A DNA stretch of 64,000 nt from NCBI GenBank assembly GCA_020632665.1, contig JACKFC010000015.1:53999-117998 (forward strand), read 5' to 3'. Below, one piece after another: positions 56,663 to 64,000 of this stretch; the first letter of the stretch is position 1; each line of letters opens with the position of its first letter. The translations under genes and the position numbers were made by a program. Source of the DNA: Deltaproteobacteria bacterium (GTDB taxonomy: Bacteria > Myxococcota_A > UBA9042). A model generated the notes under the pieces. The model made no database searches, had not been told where the DNA came from, and was given only the letters and a program-made list of their open reading frames with translations.

Positions 56663-59595
56663 CGGTTTCGAATTCGACTCGACTCGAGGACCTCGCCAGC
56701 GAACTCGGCTTTGAGGGCCGAGAGCTCGTGGCCAAGCTTGCCGACCACGGCAAGACCTACACCCCCTTCAGCCGGCTGCAGCAGGCCGAGGTGGAGGAGA
56801 TCCGCAAGCTCTTCCGCCCCCGCGTCACGCGGACGCGCGAGCGCCTGCCGACCCGTGAGGCCGCCGACGGCAACACGACGGTCGTGCGCCGCCGCGCCCG
56901 CCGCGGAGCCGAAGACCTGGCGCCGGAGCCTGCCGCCGCCGAAGCCCCGGCCGCGGCGGCAACTGCCGACACGACCCGGCCGGTGCGCCGCGTTGCTGGC
57001 GCGCGGACGCCGTCGTCGACGACCACACCGGTCGCGACCGATCGGCCACGTCTGCGCCGCGCGTCGGTCGATGATTTGGCGATGCCGCCGGAGCTGCAGC
57101 CGCGGACGATGATCTCGACGGACGAGCAGATCGCCGCCGCTGCGGCCGTGATCGCCGCCGAGCACGCTGCCGAGGCCGCCGCGCGAGCTGCGTCCGATGC
57201 CGCTGCTGCCGAGGCGGCCGCGGCCGCGGGCGAAGCCGTCGCCGAAGTCGTCGAGCAGGCCGTGGTCGAAGTGGCCACCGAGGCCCGGGCCGAAGCGGCG
57301 GAGGTCGCTCCCGAGCCCGCTCCGGTTGCGCCCGCCAATGTCGAAGCCGTGGCGGTCGAAGCCAGCCCGGCCGAAGCCATGGTGGTCGTCGAGGAGGAGG
57401 TCTCCGAGCTCGACGTCGACGTCACCGAGATCGGCAAGGCGCTCGACAACAGCGAGCCGCTGCCGAGCCAACGGAAAGTGCCGCGCCTGATCCGCACCAA
57501 GATGCCCGAGGTGCTGGTCAACATCCCGAAGCCCGCACCTCGCCCGGTCAGCACTGCGACGCCGGCAGAGAGCGGCACCGCCGCCGCCGCACCGGCTCGC
57601 TTCGGCGCCCCCGCGACGAGCACGGAAGACGATCGTCGCGGTCGCCGTGGCGCGTCTGCGTCCAATACCGGCCGCGGCCGCAAGCTGATCTACGATCGCC
57701 ACCGTGATGGGGTCAGCGCGGACGATCGCCGCCGGGGCCGCAAGCGGACCAAGAACAAGGCGGCGACGCAGACCACGCAGCTCACCGTGCCGAAGGCCGA
57801 GAAGCGGATCATCCGCATCGAGGACACGATCACGGTCTCCAACCTTGCCCACCAGATGTCGGTCAAGGCGACCGAGGTGATCAAGAAGCTCTTCGAGCTC
57901 GGGATCATGGCGACGATCAACCACACCCTCGACCTGGACACGGTCGAGCTCGTCTCCGGCGAGTTCGGCTTCACCGTCGAGAATGTGGCGTTCGACCTCG
58001 AGACCTACCTCAACGCACCCGAGGGGCAGACCACCGAGCAGCTCGAGTCGCGGCCGCCGGTGATCACCGTCATGGGTCACGTCGACCACGGCAAGACGAC
58101 GCTGCTCGACCGGATCCGCAAGGCCCGTGTCGCGGCCCGCGAGGCCGGTGGCATCACCCAGCACATCGGCGCCTACAAGGTGCGGACGCCGCAGGGTCGT
58201 GATGTCGTCTTCCTCGATACGCCCGGCCACGAGGCCTTCACCTCGATGCGCGCCCGTGGCGCCAAGGCGACCGACGTGGTCGTCCTGGTCGTCGCCGCGG
58301 ACGACGGCGTGATGCCGCAGACCATCGAGGCCATCAACCACGCGCGTGCCGCCGAGGTGCCGATCATCGTCGCGATCAACAAGATCGACAAAGACGGTGC
58401 CGACGTCGAGCGCGTGCGTCGTGAGCTCGCCGAGCAGAACCTGGTTGTCGAGGAGTGGGGCGGCGACGTCACCGCGGTCGAGGTCTCGGCCAAGCAGGGC
58501 CTCGGCATCGAGGATCTGCTCGAGACGCTGGCGCTGCAGTCCGAGGTCATGGACCTGCGGGCGGATGCTGCCTGCGATGCGCGTGGCCTCATCGTCGAGG
58601 CGCGCCTCGAGCGCGGTCGTGGCGCGGTGGCGACCCTGCTCGTGCAGCAGGGTACGCTGAAGAAGGGCGACGTCGTCGTCGCGGGTCAGGTCTACGGCCG
58701 TGTCCGCGCGATGGCAGACGACGCCGGCGAGCAGCTCAACGAGGCCGGCCCGTCGACGCCGATCGAGATCATCGGTCTGAACGGCATCGCCAGTGCGGGT
58801 GAGGAGTTCTACGTCACGCCGGACGAGAAATCGGCCAAGGCGATCGTCGATCACCGCATCACCAAGGCGAAGGAGAAGCACGCCGCGCAGACCTCGAAGG
58901 TCAGCCTGGACCAGATGTTCGAGCATATGGAGGCGAGCCAGCTCAAGGAGCTCAACGTCATCATCAAGGCCGACGTCCATGGTTCTGCCGAAGCGCTCAA
59001 GGGCTCGCTGACCCGCATCGCGACCGAGGACGTCCGCGTCCGCGTGCTCCACGCCGCGGTGGGCGGCGTGACCGAGAGCGATATCCAGCTCGCGGCGGCC
59101 TCGAAGGCCATGATCCTGGCGTTCAACGTCAAGCCGGAAGCCAAGGGCAAGCGCTTGGCCGAAGACCTCGGCGTCGAGATCCTGCCTTTCTCGGTCATCT
59201 ACGAGGCGATCGACACCGTCATGGCGGCGCTCGAGGGCCTGCTGGAGCCGATCGTCGAGGAGATCGAGCACGGCTCTGCCGAGGTTCGCGCGATCTTCCA
59301 CATCGCCAAGACGGGTTCGGTCGCGGGTTGCTACGTCACCGACGGCAAGATGCTGCGCAACGGCAACTACCGCCTCCGCCGCGACGGCGAGGTGCTGTGG
59401 ACCGGTCGTTGCACGACGCTCAAGCGCTTCAAGGACGACGTCTCCGACGTCGGCACGGGCTACGAGTGCGGTATCTCGCTCGACGGCTTCGGCAAGTTCC
59501 GCGAGGGCGACACCATCGAGTGCTTCGAGCTGAAGAAGACCCCGCGCAAGCTCGACATCGAGCGGGCCTACCGACCGGCGGGCGAGGACGCGTAG
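56659..59595 (+). CDS. infB: Translation initiation factor IF-2
   Basis: 978-residue GTPase delivering initiator tRNA to the 30S subunit. An IF2_N domain starts the protein (LEDLASELGFEGRELVAKLADHG); an Ala/Glu/Pro-rich linker (about 70-340) and a second IF2_N module (about 390-445) follow. G1 GHVDHGKTTLLD lies near residue 475, DTPGHEAFTSMR is G3 and NKIDKDG is G4. The C-terminal domains II-IV are complete and end with SLDGFGKFREGDTIECFE. A GTG start overlaps the upstream stop as GTGA, indicating coupling to ylxR. Confidence 0.97.
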   Translation: MTVSNSTRLEDLASELGFEGRELVAKLADHGKTYTPFSRLQQAEVEEIRKLFRPRVTRTRERLPTREAADGNTTVVRRRARRGAEDLAPEPAAAEAPAAAATADTTRPVRRVAGARTPSSTTTPVATDRPRLRRASVDDLAMPPELQPRTMISTDEQIAAAAAVIAAEHAAEAAARAASDAAAAEAAAAAGEAVAEVVEQAVVEVATEARAEAAEVAPEPAPVAPANVEAVAVEASPAEAMVVVEEEVSELDVDVTEIGKALDNSEPLPSQRKVPRLIRTKMPEVLVNIPKPAPRPVSTATPAESGTAAAAPARFGAPATSTEDDRRGRRGASASNTGRGRKLIYDRHRDGVSADDRRRGRKRTKNKAATQTTQLTVPKAEKRIIRIEDTITVSNLAHQMSVKATEVIKKLFELGIMATINHTLDLDTVELVSGEFGFTVENVAFDLETYLNAPEGQTTEQLESRPPVITVMGHVDHGKTTLLDRIRKARVAAREAGGITQHIGAYKVRTPQGRDVVFLDTPGHEAFTSMRARGAKATDVVVLVVAADDGVMPQTIEAINHARAAEVPIIVAINKIDKDGADVERVRRELAEQNLVVEEWGGDVTAVEVSAKQGLGIEDLLETLALQSEVMDLRADAACDARGLIVEARLERGRGAVATLLVQQGTLKKGDVVVAGQVYGRVRAMADDAGEQLNEAGPSTPIEIIGLNGIASAGEEFYVTPDEKSAKAIVDHRITKAKEKHAAQTSKVSLDQMFEHMEASQLKELNVIIKADVHGSAEALKGSLTRIATEDVRVRVLHAAVGGVTESDIQLAAASKAMILAFNVKPEAKGKRLAEDLGVEILPFSVIYEAIDTVMAALEGLLEPIVEEIEHGSAEVRAIFHIAKTGSVAGCYVTDGKMLRNGNYRLRRDGEVLWTGRCTTLKRFKDDVSDVGTGYECGISLDGFGKFREGDTIECFELKKTPRKLDIERAYRPAGEDA

Positions 59596-60030
59596 GTGCG
59601 ACGCAGGCCGAGCTTCACCCGGGCCGACCGTCTCGGCTCGCTGATGCGGGAAGAGGTCGAGCGCATCCTCTCCTACGAGGTCCGCGCCGCGGTGGTCCGT
59701 CACGTCCAGGTGACCGAGACGGTCCTCTCGGGCGACCTCGGCCACCTGCGGATCCGTTACGTGATGCAAGGCTCCGAGCTGCCCTCGGACGCGGCGCAAG
59801 AAGCGCTCGACCGCGCCGCCGGCTTCGTCGCGCGGAACTTGGCCGAGGGCCTGCAGATGCACCGAGCGCCGAAGATCGTCTTCAGCTTCGACAAGGAGTA
59901 CGCCCAGCTGCGCAAGCTGCAGGAGCTGCTCGTGCCGGCCGCCGCGGAGGCGTCTGGTACGGAGGCCACCACTGCCGCCGCAGAGCCGGACGACGACGTC
60001 GACGATTGGGACGACGACGCGGAGGTCTGA
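59596..60030 (+). CDS. rbfA: Ribosome-binding factor A
   Basis: 144-residue 30S maturation factor with a KH-like fold. It shows RADRLGSLMREEVERIL, VTETVLSGDLGHLRIRYVM and LNLR-like block LAEGLQMHRAPKIVFSFDKEYAQLRKLQELL. The last 30 residues are an acidic Glu/Asp tail. The GTG start immediately follows the infB stop with no gap, and its TGA is followed directly by truB. Confidence 0.93.
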   Translation: MRRRPSFTRADRLGSLMREEVERILSYEVRAAVVRHVQVTETVLSGDLGHLRIRYVMQGSELPSDAAQEALDRAAGFVARNLAEGLQMHRAPKIVFSFDKEYAQLRKLQELLVPAAAEASGTEATTAAAEPDDDVDDWDDDAEV

Positions 60031-61110
60031 GTGGCCCGCCGCAAGCCGGCGCTGCGCCATGGCGTGCTGGCAATCGACAAGCCCGCGGGGATGACCTCGC
60101 GCACGTTGGTGAACCAGGTCGCACGGCTGCTGGGGGAGCGCCGTTGTGGCCACGCTGGCACCCTCGATCCCGACGCGACCGGCGTGTTGGTCATCTGCTT
60201 CGGCGAGGCCACCGGCGCCGTGCGCTGGTTGATGGGCGCCTCGAAGCGCTACGTCACGACCGCGCGCTTCGGCAGCGAGACCACGACCGACGACGCCGAG
60301 GGTGCCGTCAGGGTCGCTGCCGCGTCACCCGACCTGCGCGAGCCGACGACCTGCGCCGCGCTGATCACAGCTGCGACGCTGACCACCCCCCGATTGGTGC
60401 CGCAGATTCCGCCCGCTGTCAGCGCCTTGAAGCGTGACGGTGTCCGGGACCACGAGCGCGTGCGCCGCGGCGAGATCGTCGAGCGCGAGCCCCGACCGGT
60501 CTGGCTGCACGAGAGCGCGGTCTTGCAGCTCCGGGCCGAATCGGACGAGGCCGATATCGCCTTGGTGGTCGGCAGCGGCTTCTACGTCCGCGCCTTCTGC
60601 CGCGACCTCGGCCGGGAGCTCGGCAGCGCGGCGCATATGGCGCACCTCCGGCGAACCCGCTGCGGCGGATTCGCGACCCCGGACGATCCCGCTGTAGGCC
60701 CGGAGCTCGGCACCGCGATCGGCCTGGACGAGCTCGCGGCGCTGCCGGAGATCGCGCGGGTCGCGCTGCTCGAGAGCGTGGCGACGAGCGTCGGCCGGAT
60801 CCTGCCGACGCTGAACGTCGGCGTACTGGATCCGGAACGGGCAGAGGCGCTGCAGACGGCACTCTTTCACGGCAAGCGTCCGGTGGTGCCCGCACACCTG
60901 GCGCCTTCGGTCACGGACGAGGACGACGAGGTGCTCTTGGTCGTCGCCGCGGACGGCGTCGCGATCGCTGTCGTCGCGGTCGAGGCCATCGACGATGCGT
61001 GGGAGCAGTCGGGCATGGAGCCAGACCTTCGCGCTACCGGGGAAACCGGAGCGGATGCGGGCCGCAAGCTCCGGGTCCTTCGCGGGTTCCGTGGCGTCGA
61101 TAGTCCTTGA
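60031..61110 (+). CDS. truB: tRNA pseudouridine-55 synthase TruB, active-site Tyr replaced by His
   Basis: 359-residue enzyme making pseudouridine 55 in the T loop of tRNAs. It has GVLAIDKPAGMTS, the catalytic Asp46 in GHAGTLDPDATGVL, the KRYVTTARFG strand and the SALKRDGVRDHERVRRG block. In well-studied TruB the last block carries a Tyr (the YE in LYEYAR); here residue 141 is His. FYVRAFCRDLGRELG and RRTRCGGF follow, then a PUA-like C-terminal domain with a longer tail. The GTG start abuts rbfA. The stop codon lies inside the -35 element of the rpsO promoter. Confidence 0.92.
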   Translation: MARRKPALRHGVLAIDKPAGMTSRTLVNQVARLLGERRCGHAGTLDPDATGVLVICFGEATGAVRWLMGASKRYVTTARFGSETTTDDAEGAVRVAAASPDLREPTTCAALITAATLTTPRLVPQIPPAVSALKRDGVRDHERVRRGEIVEREPRPVWLHESAVLQLRAESDEADIALVVGSGFYVRAFCRDLGRELGSAAHMAHLRRTRCGGFATPDDPAVGPELGTAIGLDELAALPEIARVALLESVATSVGRILPTLNVGVLDPERAEALQTALFHGKRPVVPAHLAPSVTDEDDEVLLVVAADGVAIAVVAVEAIDDAWEQSGMEPDLRATGETGADAGRKLRVLRGFRGVDSP

Positions 61111-61135
61111 CACCCCCCTCGCGCTTCCCTATGGT
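61107..61135 (+). promoter_or_regulatory. Promoter of rpsO(-pnp)
   Basis: TTGACA (61107-61112), a 17-bp spacer and TATGGT (61130-61135), nearly ideal for sigma-70. The -35 contains the truB stop codon. The leader to rpsO at 61217 is about 75 nt. It provides rpsO and pnp with transcription independent of the upstream operon. Confidence 0.75.
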
Positions 61136-61216
61136 CGCGCGCCCGCAGGCCCCGCCTGCGACCCACATGCGGCAGCGCTCGAAAACGCGTTGCCCCCTTT
61201 CGACAGGACGAGCGAG

Positions 61217-61486
61217 ATGGCGCTGTACGCACACCAGAAGGCCGACATCATCAAGAACCACGGTCTCCACGAGAACGATAGCGGATCGCCGGAGGTCCAG
61301 GTGGGCCTGCTGACCGAGCGCATCGTCGGCCTGACCGAGCACTTCAAGGTGCACGGCAAGGACCACCACAGCCGCCGCGGGCTGCTCAAGCTCGTCGCTC
61401 GCCGTCGCCGGCTGCTGGATTACGTCCGCCGCAAGGACAACGATCGCTACAAGGCGATCTTGCAGGCCTACGGGCTCCGCAAGTAG
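61217..61486 (+). CDS. rpsO: 30S ribosomal protein S15
   Basis: 89-residue primary 16S rRNA-binding protein. It has the conserved block DSGSPEVQVGLLTERI, HFKVHGKDHHSRRGLLKLVARRRRLLDYV and YKAILQAYGLRK at the end. The ATG with AGGACGAG upstream was chosen by the usual 89-residue length. In the standard order rpsO precedes pnp. The 75-nt leader is where S15 autoregulation occurs in other bacteria, although the RNA structures differ between lineages. Confidence 0.97.
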   Translation: MALYAHQKADIIKNHGLHENDSGSPEVQVGLLTERIVGLTEHFKVHGKDHHSRRGLLKLVARRRRLLDYVRRKDNDRYKAILQAYGLRK

Positions 61487-61496
61487 CAAAGACGCC

Positions 61497-61528
61497 AGCG
61501 CGGCGGTCCCGGTAGGGCCCGCCGCGCT
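61497..61528 (+). terminator. Hairpin directly after rpsO
   Basis: A 10-bp perfect stem AGCGCGGCGG/CCGCCGCGCT (61497-61506 with 61519-61528) and a 12-nt loop lie 11 bases after the rpsO stop. There is no T-tract except a weak GCTTTGG, so it may be a partial terminator or processing site between rpsO and pnp. Confidence 0.5.
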
Positions 61529-61536
61529 GCTGCTTT

Positions 61537-61610
61537 GGGCCCTGTTCCGCGCCGTTCGCGGCAGGGCCCTTCCCAGACGACAGGGAGCATAGGAGCGCGC
61601 CAAAGCGCGC
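61537..61610 (+). other. Two further hairpins in the pnp leader
   Basis: GGGCCCTG/CAGGGCCC (61537-61544 with 61562-61569) and GCGCGC/GCGCGC (61595-61600 with 61605-61610). Stem-loops before pnp are the target of RNase III and PNPase autocontrol in enterobacteria; by analogy these are candidates, but the sequence is unrelated. The remaining leader to 61693 is unstructured and A-rich. Confidence 0.45.
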
Positions 61611-61692
61611 CCGGCACCCGACCACAATCGCAGACAACAACAAAGCACACGAGCGCCGCAGAGACTGCGAGGCGGCGCGAAGAGAGAGTCGG

Positions 61693-63915
61693 ATGACGAT
61701 CATCACCAAGGACATCGAGATCGGGGGCAAGACCCTCACCCTGGAGACGGGCCGGATCGCGAAGCAAGCGAACGGTTCGATCTACGCCACGATGGGCGGC
61801 AGCGCGGTCCTCGCGACGGCCTGCTCGACCAACAAGAACCGCCCCGGTGCGCCGTTCTTCCCCCTTTCCTGCGAGTACCAGGAGCGCTTCTACGCCGCTG
61901 GCCGCATCCCCGGCAGCTACTTCCGCCGTGAGGGTCGCCCGACCGAGAAGGAGATCCTGACCTCGCGCATGATCGACCGCCCGGCCCGCCCGCTCTTCCC
62001 CGAGGGCTTCATGGCGGACACGCAGGTCATCGCCACCGTGATGTCGTACGACCAGGTCAACGACAGCGACGTCGTCGCCATGGCCGCCAGCTTCGCCGCC
62101 CTCGCCATCTCGGACATCCCGTGGGACGGCCCGGTCGGTGCGGTCCGCGTCAGTCGCAACGGTGAGGGCTTCATCGCCAACCCGACGGTCGAAGAGCGCG
62201 CCGAGTCGGACCTCGACCTCGTCGTCGCGGTTGGCCCGAAGGGCGTCGTGATGGTCGAGGGTGAGGCGAAGTTCGTCTCGGAGTCGGTCCTGGTCGACGC
62301 CCTGCTCTTCGCGCAGCAGGCCTGCCAGCCGATCATCACGGCGGTCCGTGAGCTGCAGCAAGAGCTCGGCACGAAGAAGGTCGCGTTCGTCTCGCCCGAG
62401 CCGGACGCCGAGATCGTCGCCGCCGCCCGCGAGGTCGCCTTCGACAAGATGGCCGCCGCCTGCGCCATCCCGACCAAGCTCGAGCGCTACAGCGCCGTCG
62501 ACAAGGTCAAGGCCGACGCGGTCGCCGCTCTCGCCGAGCGCTTCGCTGGTCGCGAGGGTGAGGTCAAGGAAGCCGTCAGCAACTTCAAGTCGGAGATCTG
62601 CCGCGAGCAGATCCTCTCGACCGGCAAGCGCATCGACGGCCGCGCCACCGACACCGTCCGCCCGATCACGATCGAGCTCGGCGTCCTGCCGCGCGCGCAC
62701 GGCTCGGTGCTCTTCACCCGCGGTGAGACCCAGGCCATCGTCGCCATCACGCTCGGCACCGGCACCGACGACCAGCGGATGGAGTACCTGCACGGCATGG
62801 AGTCGCGCAAGTTCATGCTGCACTACAACTTCCCGCCCTTCTCGGTCGGCGAAGTGAAGATGCTGCGTGGCCCCGGCCGCCGCGAGATCGGTCACGGCAA
62901 CCTCGCCCGTCGCGGCGTCGAGCCGATCCTCCCCTCCGAGGATATGTTCCCCTACGTCCTGCGTTCGGTCTCGGAGATCACCGAGTCCAACGGCAGCTCG
63001 TCGATGGCCACCGTCTGCGGCACCAGCCTCGGCCTGATGGACGCCGGCGTTCCGGTCAGCGACGCGGTCGCCGGTATCGCGATGGGTCTCATCTCGGACG
63101 GCAAGCGCACCGAGGTCCTCTCGGACATCCTCGGTGACGAGGACCACTTCGGCGACATGGACTTCAAGGTCGTCGGCTCGGCCAAGGGCGTCTCGGCGCT
63201 GCAGATGGACATCAAGATCGACGGCCTCGACCGCGCCACCATGGAGAAGGCGCTCGAGCAGGCTCGTCAGGGCCGGATGCACATCCTCGAGAAGATGAAC
63301 GCCGCCATCGAAAAGCCGCGTGACGACATCTCGCCGTACGCGCCGCGCATCTTCACCATCCTCATCGATCCGGACCGCATCCGCGACCTGATCGGCCCTG
63401 GTGGCAAGCACATCAAGGGTATCGTCGCCGAGACCGGCGCCCAGGTGAACGTCAACGACGACGGCCGCGTGGACGTCGCCGCGGTCGACGCCGAGGTCGC
63501 GCAGAAGGCGATCGACCTGGTCCGCGCCTACACGGCGAGCGCCGAGGTCGGCAAGGACTACGACGGCAAGGTCGTCCGCTTGGCGGACTTCGGCGCCTTC
63601 GTGCAGATCGCCCCCGGCATGGACGGCCTCTGCCACATCTCGGAGCTGGCCGAGGGCCGCGTCGAGAAGGTCGAGGACGTCGTCAAGCTCGGCGATCCCC
63701 TCAAGGTCCGCGTCCTCGCGGTCGACAAGCAGAGCGGCAAGATCCGCCTCAGCCACCGTGAGGCCATGGGCTTCGCCCCGCGCGAGGGTGGTGGCGACCG
63801 CGGTGATCGCCGCGGCGGTGGCGGCCGTGACGGCGGCCGCAGCCGCTCGCCGCGCGGCGGTGACCGTGACGGTCGTCGCAGCCGCGGTCCGCGCGACGAC
63901 GCGCCGCAGGCGTAG
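61693..63915 (+). CDS. pnp: Polyribonucleotide nucleotidyltransferase (PNPase)
   Basis: 740-residue 3'-5' phosphorolytic exoribonuclease of RNA turnover. Two RNase PH domains: the first has TLETGRIAKQANGSIYATMGGSAVLAT and FRREGRPTEKEILTSRMIDRPARPLFPEGF; the second has RAHGSVLFTRGETQAIV, FPPFSVGEV and RGPGRREIGHGNLARR with the catalytic Asp in SSMATVCGTSLGLMDAGVP. A KH domain (IRDLIGPGGKHIKGI) and an S1 domain (YDGKVVRLADFGAFVQIAPGMDGLCHISELA) end the core, followed by a Gly/Arg/Asp-rich tail. The ATG has AGAGAGAG upstream. A strong terminator follows. Confidence 0.98.
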   Translation: MTIITKDIEIGGKTLTLETGRIAKQANGSIYATMGGSAVLATACSTNKNRPGAPFFPLSCEYQERFYAAGRIPGSYFRREGRPTEKEILTSRMIDRPARPLFPEGFMADTQVIATVMSYDQVNDSDVVAMAASFAALAISDIPWDGPVGAVRVSRNGEGFIANPTVEERAESDLDLVVAVGPKGVVMVEGEAKFVSESVLVDALLFAQQACQPIITAVRELQQELGTKKVAFVSPEPDAEIVAAAREVAFDKMAAACAIPTKLERYSAVDKVKADAVAALAERFAGREGEVKEAVSNFKSEICREQILSTGKRIDGRATDTVRPITIELGVLPRAHGSVLFTRGETQAIVAITLGTGTDDQRMEYLHGMESRKFMLHYNFPPFSVGEVKMLRGPGRREIGHGNLARRGVEPILPSEDMFPYVLRSVSEITESNGSSSMATVCGTSLGLMDAGVPVSDAVAGIAMGLISDGKRTEVLSDILGDEDHFGDMDFKVVGSAKGVSALQMDIKIDGLDRATMEKALEQARQGRMHILEKMNAAIEKPRDDISPYAPRIFTILIDPDRIRDLIGPGGKHIKGIVAETGAQVNVNDDGRVDVAAVDAEVAQKAIDLVRAYTASAEVGKDYDGKVVRLADFGAFVQIAPGMDGLCHISELAEGRVEKVEDVVKLGDPLKVRVLAVDKQSGKIRLSHREAMGFAPREGGGDRGDRRGGGGRDGGRSRSPRGGDRDGRRSRGPRDDAPQA

Positions 63916-63932
63916 TCGAAGCCGACGCATCG

Positions 63933-63976
63933 CCAACGGCCGCGGGGGGCAACCCCCGCGGCCGTTGGTCGTTTTG
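63933..63976 (+). terminator. Intrinsic terminator after pnp
   Basis: A perfect 16-bp stem, CCAACGGCCGCGGGGG (63933-63948) paired with its complement (63953-63968), with a 4-nt loop GCAA, followed by TCGTTTT. This is the clearest Rho-independent terminator in the window and ends the rimP-to-pnp region. The last 24 bases of the window show no feature. Confidence 0.9.
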
Positions 63977-64000
63977 GGGTCGGGCGTGAAGGGCGGCGAC

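Noticed and set aside
56287..60153. About 1288-codon minus-strand open frame opposite infB
   Set aside because: Complement of infB, rbfA and ylxR; Asp/Arg/Leu-rich without domain signatures.
61468..63936. About 822-codon minus-strand open frame opposite pnp
   Set aside because: Shadow of pnp; no start context or motif.

Overview
This 64 kb window is GC-rich and almost completely filled with genes. It looks like chromosome of a diderm bacterium, most likely a member of the Myxococcota or a relative in the old Deltaproteobacteria. The support is indirect: many secreted lipoproteins with Asp/Ala/Gly-rich or Cys-rich tails, a thrombospondin-3-like protein ending in a MYXO-CTERM-like tail, a bacterial mevalonate operon, an FHA-GAF-adenylate cyclase, and Lnt, which implies an outer membrane. 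I see no insertion sequence, prophage, CRISPR array or other sign of recent transfer. No gene-free stretch exceeds 300 bp. The longest are 18803-19088, 53917-54169, 45768-46004 and 61487-61692; the sites I can support in them are listed.

Layout. 1-5.0 kb (minus): the 5' part of moeA, a Cys-rich lipoprotein, then ndk, sucD and sucC. 5.1-8.6 kb (plus): a YihY/BrkB membrane protein, a Cys-less PTPS-like protein and a DUF2723 membrane protein, coupled through overlapping stop and start codons. 8.6-11.2 kb (minus): an unknown winged-helix protein and a lipoprotein alpha/beta hydrolase. 11.3-17.2 kb (plus): a tight operon for the lower mevalonate pathway (mevalonate kinase, phosphomevalonate kinase, diphosphomevalonate decarboxylase, type 2 IPP isomerase), a polyprenyl synthase and an MBL-fold hydrolase. 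17.2-27.3 kb: FHA-GAF-cyclase, a membrane HEXXH peptidase, an unknown protein, rpsT, a PKD lipoprotein, rimO, then an M1 peptidase with a C-terminal dockerin-like segment coupled to a cohesin-like lipoprotein. 27.5-29.9 kb: an ECF sigma factor with a FecR-type anti-sigma factor and a small outer-membrane-like protein. 29.9-37.3 kb: ligA, tRNA-Arg, a DEAD-box helicase, tRNA-Leu, a lipoprotein and an Lnt with a large insertion. 37.3-45.8 kb (minus): three large surface proteins, one with a caspase-like His/Cys dyad, and a diacylglycerol kinase-like protein. 46.0-53.8 kb (plus): a double-FHA membrane protein, two peptide-type ABC permeases, nagZ, an S41 protease and an unknown protein. 53.8-64 kb (plus): tRNA-Cys and the conserved set rimP-nusA-ylxR-infB-rbfA-truB-rpsO-pnp, closed by a strong terminator.

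Three themes stand out. First, cell-envelope assembly and surface proteolysis: Lnt, many lipoproteins, M1, S41, HEXXH and caspase-like peptidases, NagZ and peptide permeases. Second, isoprenoid supply through mevalonate. Third, the translation and RNA-processing cluster. The most unusual items are the cohesin-like/dockerin-like pair encoded in one coupled operon, and the Lnt whose nitrilase domain is split by about 345 residues carrying beta-propeller-like repeats between the catalytic Glu and Lys. All family names come from reading motifs by eye; no database search was run.
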